DNA from: G963691835 sp963691835
GTDB lineage: Bacteria; Pseudomonadota; Alphaproteobacteria; Thalassobaculales; Thalassobaculaceae
Direction: 5' to 3'
NCBI GenBank assembly: GCA_963691835.1
Contig: OY829383.1
Coordinates: 2,666,001 to 2,730,000 of the forward strand
Length of the DNA: 64,000 nucleotides
The notes below the pieces were generated by a model. That model made no database searches. It was not told the DNA's origin and saw only the letters and a program-made list of their open reading frames with translations. A program made the position numbers and the translations under genes. Positions 61,208 to 64,000 of this stretch are shown one piece after another; the stretch's first letter is position 1, and each line of letters opens with the position of its first letter.

Positions 61208-64000
61208 TGGCCCAGTCGCTCCAAAATGTCCGGCACGTGGACCTGGTCCGCCTTGTAGTTGCCGGTCAGGGCGTACATCACGAGATTCACGCCAAAGCGG
61301 AACGCCATCTCCCGTTGAAGCTCTCCGCCCGGTACGACGGGATAGGCCGGCAGGCCCTCCTGGGTGCGCGCCCAGGCGCCAAGCCAGTCGTTGGAGCCGA
61401 TGATGACGGACGTCACTTCACCGTTCCGGGTATCGCTTGCCTCTTCGATCCAGACCCGCCCACCGGCATACCGGCCCGGAAAGTCGCCCAAGAGGTAGAA
61501 CGACTTGGTGAGCACATGATCATCGGGGACGGGGGCCAACGGCGGGATATCAAGAGCCCCTGCAATCTGGCGGAGCCTTTGAAGACCGGAGCCCGCGCCG
61601 CTCAGCGTTGCCTCGAACTGGTCCCGTGTGTCGAAGAGAATGGTGCCGCCGTTGCGCATGAAGGCGTTCAGCTTCTCCACCGCCTCCACGCTGATGGGCG
61701 GCTGTTCCGCCGAGATCGGCCAGAACAGGAGGGCAAAGAACGCAAGTTCATCCCGGGCCGGATCGATCCCGATGGGAGGGGCCGGTTCAATCGCGGTGCG
61801 GCGGAGCAGCACCTCGCTCAGCCCGGCAAGCCCGCTCTCCGACGCCCGGTCCACATCGGGGATGCCCGTGATGACATAGGCGAGGCGCGGGTCCCGGGCG
61901 GCATCGATGGCGAACGCATCTGACCCGGCGGCCGGGCGTGTGTCCCCTTGGGCCGCGACGGGAGACGGGGTTCCACCAAAAGCAATCAGCATTGCGACCG
62001 CGGCGGCCGTACTCGCGCCGGCACGCGGCGTCAGGAGGCCGCGCATGCCAAAGGATACCGCCATATCGATCAGGAAGAGAGCGAGGGCGGCAGCGAGTGC
62101 CCATGGCCACAGCTCGACCTCACGTCCGCCGATGAGACTGCGCTCCTCAATCGAGGCGTTTGCGACGTCGGAAAGAGCATTGGTAAAGGACCCGGCGGGC
62201 TCGATGGAGGCGAGTGCCGGGCCGAGGTTCACGGCGCGCCTTGTGATTTGGGTGCCGTAATACCCCGGGGGCAAGCGCGGGCCAATCTCAAGCACACCGC
62301 CCGCCTGCAGCGTCTCTCCCCGGAGAGCGTCGGCCGTGGCCGCCGGGTCACCAAGCCTGCCGAAACCGTCCAGCGACAGAAGCGGTGGCAAGGCGGTTTC
62401 CTCGCCGATCCCCGTGTCGACGCCCGCACTCATTTCAGTCAATCGCCGCAGCATCTCCACGAACATTCCGGAGAGCGGCAGATTGGTCCATTCCGTGTCG
62501 GCGGTGGTATGGAACAGAACAAGCCAGCCATCTCCGCGCGGCTCCGCCGTTACAATCGGTGTCCCGTCGGTCAGCCGTGCCCAAGTCTTCTCCGCGAGAT
62601 CGATGGACGGTTCCGCAAGGACCTGCCGATTGACGCTCACGTCCCCGTAGCCCGTGATCCCGACGAACGGCGACGGCGCCTCGAACGCGGACATCGCCAA
62701 GGGTTTCGACCAGGACAGCGCGCCGCCGAGCGAGCGGTTGCCCCGGCGCAAGCGGACGGGAACCAACTGCTCCGCATTTGCGGTCTGCCGGTCAATCCCA
62801 ACGGCGGCAAGGCTCGGTCCGGCAAAGCGCACAAGAACGCCGCCGGACTCGATCCAACGTTCCAGCCGGTCCTGATCGTCCGACGGCAAGAGGCCGGCGT
62901 CCGCCATAACGATCATTGACGTGGAGCCGTCGTAGAAACCTTCGACCGGCCCGCGCCGCACCTCCGAGAACGGAGACAAAGCCCGTTCCAGATAATAGAG
63001 GGCGTCCAGCAGCACCTGGGATTCGGCGTAAGACGTATCGGCGACCAGTCCAACGGGGCGTCGGGTGAATCTGTCGTCAAGAAGGGCGACCGACGCCGCC
63101 GACCCCTCGCCCTCGACATCCAGCCGTGTGATTTCGTTCCGAAGTTCGATCGGCAAGGAGATCGTAACGGACGTCTCGGTGTCCTGAAGCCCGAAGGTGG
63201 CGGGCTCCTGGGCGAGAATACGCCCATCTGCGGCCCGTGCCCGGATCGAGACGGTCTCTTCCACACCGGACCGCAGGCGGTCGATGCGGACGGCAAGCTC
63301 CCGCCCGCCCGCACTGGGGGGCGTCATGCGCTTGGGCGATGCGCCGCGATCCAGGACGACGCTGACAGGGCCAAGTTCGGCCCCGACCCGGAGAAGGGCG
63401 TTGTCCGCTTCCTCGGTCGTCGCGACACCGTCATGAATCCAGATAACCTCGGCGGGACCCCGGCCGAGACGTTCCGAGAGAGAGTCGGCGGCTGCCAGCC
63501 GGTCCACGGTCCATGGCTTCGGTGTCAGCGCACCCAGCCGCCGGGAGAGCTCTCTGGCGGGTAGAAGCTCGGACGCCGGAGGGGTCGCCGCGTCCGTCGG
63601 CGCCGTCGTGACCAGAATGGCCGGCCGGTCGTCACGTGCGGCTCGCTGAAGCGCACGTTCGGCCGCCTCCATCCGGATCGTCCAGTCCTGACCAGCGGCC
63701 CAGCTATCGTCGATGATCAGGACCATTGGTCCGGTACCGGACGTCTCCACGTCCGGGTTAAGCACCGGACGCGCGAGCCCGAGGATCAGGATCGCCGCGA
63801 AAAGAAGTCGCAGCAGAAGAAGCCACCAGGGGGTGGTATCCGGCTGTTCTTCCTTCGCCTGCAAAGCATAGAGAAGGCGGATCGCCGGGAACGAAACGGA
63901 CTTTGGCGCGGGCGGCGTGATGCGGATCAACAACCAGATGATCGGTAGCGACAGGAGCCCCAGAAGGATCCAAGGCTGTAGGAACGCCAATCCACCGAGC
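61204..64000 (-). CDS. BatA-type/DUF4159 membrane protein (5' end outside window)
   Basis: At least 932 residues, cut by the window end. The N-terminal part AFLQPWILLGLLSLPIIWLL is the aerotolerance-regulator (BatA) membrane motif, followed by a VWA-like domain (GPMVLIIDDSWAAGQDW) and the DUF4159 domain near the C-terminus (DPRLAYVITGIPDVDRASES, FALLFWPISAEQPPISVEAV, NGGTILFDTRDQFEA). The TTG at 63988-63990 is not taken as the start because family members continue upstream (LGGLAFLQPW). Usually part of a MoxR-DUF58-DUF4159 operon; the rest must be beyond 64000. Confidence 0.87.
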   Translation of the reverse strand, partial: LGGLAFLQPWILLGLLSLPIIWLLIRITPPAPKSVSFPAIRLLYALQAKEEQPDTTPWWLLLLRLLFAAILILGLARPVLNPDVETSGTGPMVLIIDDSWAAGQDWTIRMEAAERALQRAARDDRPAILVTTAPTDAATPPASELLPARELSRRLGALTPKPWTVDRLAAADSLSERLGRGPAEVIWIHDGVATTEEADNALLRVGAELGPVSVVLDRGASPKRMTPPSAGGRELAVRIDRLRSGVEETVSIRARAADGRILAQEPATFGLQDTETSVTISLPIELRNEITRLDVEGEGSAASVALLDDRFTRRPVGLVADTSYAESQVLLDALYYLERALSPFSEVRRGPVEGFYDGSTSMIVMADAGLLPSDDQDRLERWIESGGVLVRFAGPSLAAVGIDRQTANAEQLVPVRLRRGNRSLGGALSWSKPLAMSAFEAPSPFVGITGYGDVSVNRQVLAEPSIDLAEKTWARLTDGTPIVTAEPRGDGWLVLFHTTADTEWTNLPLSGMFVEMLRRLTEMSAGVDTGIGEETALPPLLSLDGFGRLGDPAATADALRGETLQAGGVLEIGPRLPPGYYGTQITRRAVNLGPALASIEPAGSFTNALSDVANASIEERSLIGGREVELWPWALAAALALFLIDMAVSFGMRGLLTPRAGASTAAAVAMLIAFGGTPSPVAAQGDTRPAAGSDAFAIDAARDPRLAYVITGIPDVDRASESGLAGLSEVLLRRTAIEPAPPIGIDPARDELAFFALLFWPISAEQPPISVEAVEKLNAFMRNGGTILFDTRDQFEATLSGAGSGLQRLRQIAGALDIPPLAPVPDDHVLTKSFYLLGDFPGRYAGGRVWIEEASDTRNGEVTSVIIGSNDWLGAWARTQEGLPAYPVVPGGELQREMAFRFGVNLVMYALTGNYKADQVHVPDILERLGQ

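Noticed and set aside
1..64000. tRNA, rRNA, insertion sequence, CRISPR or prophage
   Set aside because: None could be recognised; every long gap is under about 330 bp and most are accounted for by promoters.

Overview
The window is GC-rich, densely packed chromosomal DNA from an alphaproteobacterium. I infer a Rhodospirillales-like lineage. The pointers are an F1-only ATP synthase operon (atpHAGDC, no F0 genes), priA next to it, the xerC-DUF484 pair, a PHB-type 3-hydroxybutyrate dehydrogenase, DUF1194, DUF4159, DUF2783, HspQ and two PAS_5-type proteins. No rRNA, tRNA, insertion sequence, prophage or CRISPR array was seen. Most genes use strong GGAG-type ribosome binding sites. GTG and TTG starts are common, and many neighbours overlap by 4 nt (ATGA, GTGA or TTGA), so operons can be read with some confidence.

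Layout. 1-1259 (minus): rpmI, rplT, a terminator, and the 5' part of pheS. 1585-2634 (plus): a PAS_5 protein and a glyoxalase-fold protein. 2638-8888 (minus): an MFS exporter behind a 1064-residue BNR/sortilin-like propeller protein, a PlsC-type acyltransferase and a PKHD-type dioxygenase. 9074-9720 (plus): a frameshifted sulfotransferase. 9726-15600 (minus): a tight operon of type I sulfatase, homogentisate dioxygenase, a degenerate metallo-beta-lactamase-fold protein, an FAD aromatic hydroxylase and DUF2783. 15800-18576 (plus): patatin phospholipase, an SDR and 3-hydroxybutyrate dehydrogenase. 18480-21635 (minus): a PAS histidine kinase and an RTX protein. 21841-25247 (plus): hspQ, then a CaiB/BaiF CoA-transferase, a Nu-class-like GST and an SMP-30 lactonase. 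25262-27879 (minus): a small lipoprotein, a DUF3179 protein and an argD-like aminotransferase. 28177-31334: an uncharacterised protein (plus), then fsa, DUF484 and xerC (minus). 31508-38924 (plus): priA and atpHAGDC, with hairpins between atpA/atpG and atpD/atpC and a terminator after atpC. 39014-40927: a 2OG-Fe(II) oxygenase and a second PAS_5 protein. 40955-45912 (minus): a nickel-pincer operon (small lipoprotein, larA, larC, larE, larB, DUF1194 VWA protein). 46082-48831: a hypothetical protein (plus), then rhomboid, PagL-like and prolyl aminopeptidase genes (minus). 48888-50496: oxyR and dps, divergent. 50553-52861 (plus): a thermonuclease-like gene without a normal start codon and an M48 metalloprotease. 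52881-56552 (minus): a response regulator and a large hybrid sensor kinase broken by a 16-bp tandem duplication. 56742-58547: pirin and a LysR regulator, divergent. 58196-58918 (minus): an uncharacterised ORF running antisense into the LysR gene. 59129-64000 (minus): two large membrane proteins of the MoxR/BatA/DUF4159 type, the second cut by the window end.

Nothing here is a clearly new defence or mobile system. The best leads are the broken sensor kinase, the sulfatase/homogentisate operon with its degenerate metallo-hydrolase, and the six-gene lar operon, whose LarE carries CxxC plus a third cysteine and which carries two extra exported proteins. Next come the frameshifted sulfotransferase and the nuclease gene without an ATG, GTG or TTG before its domain.
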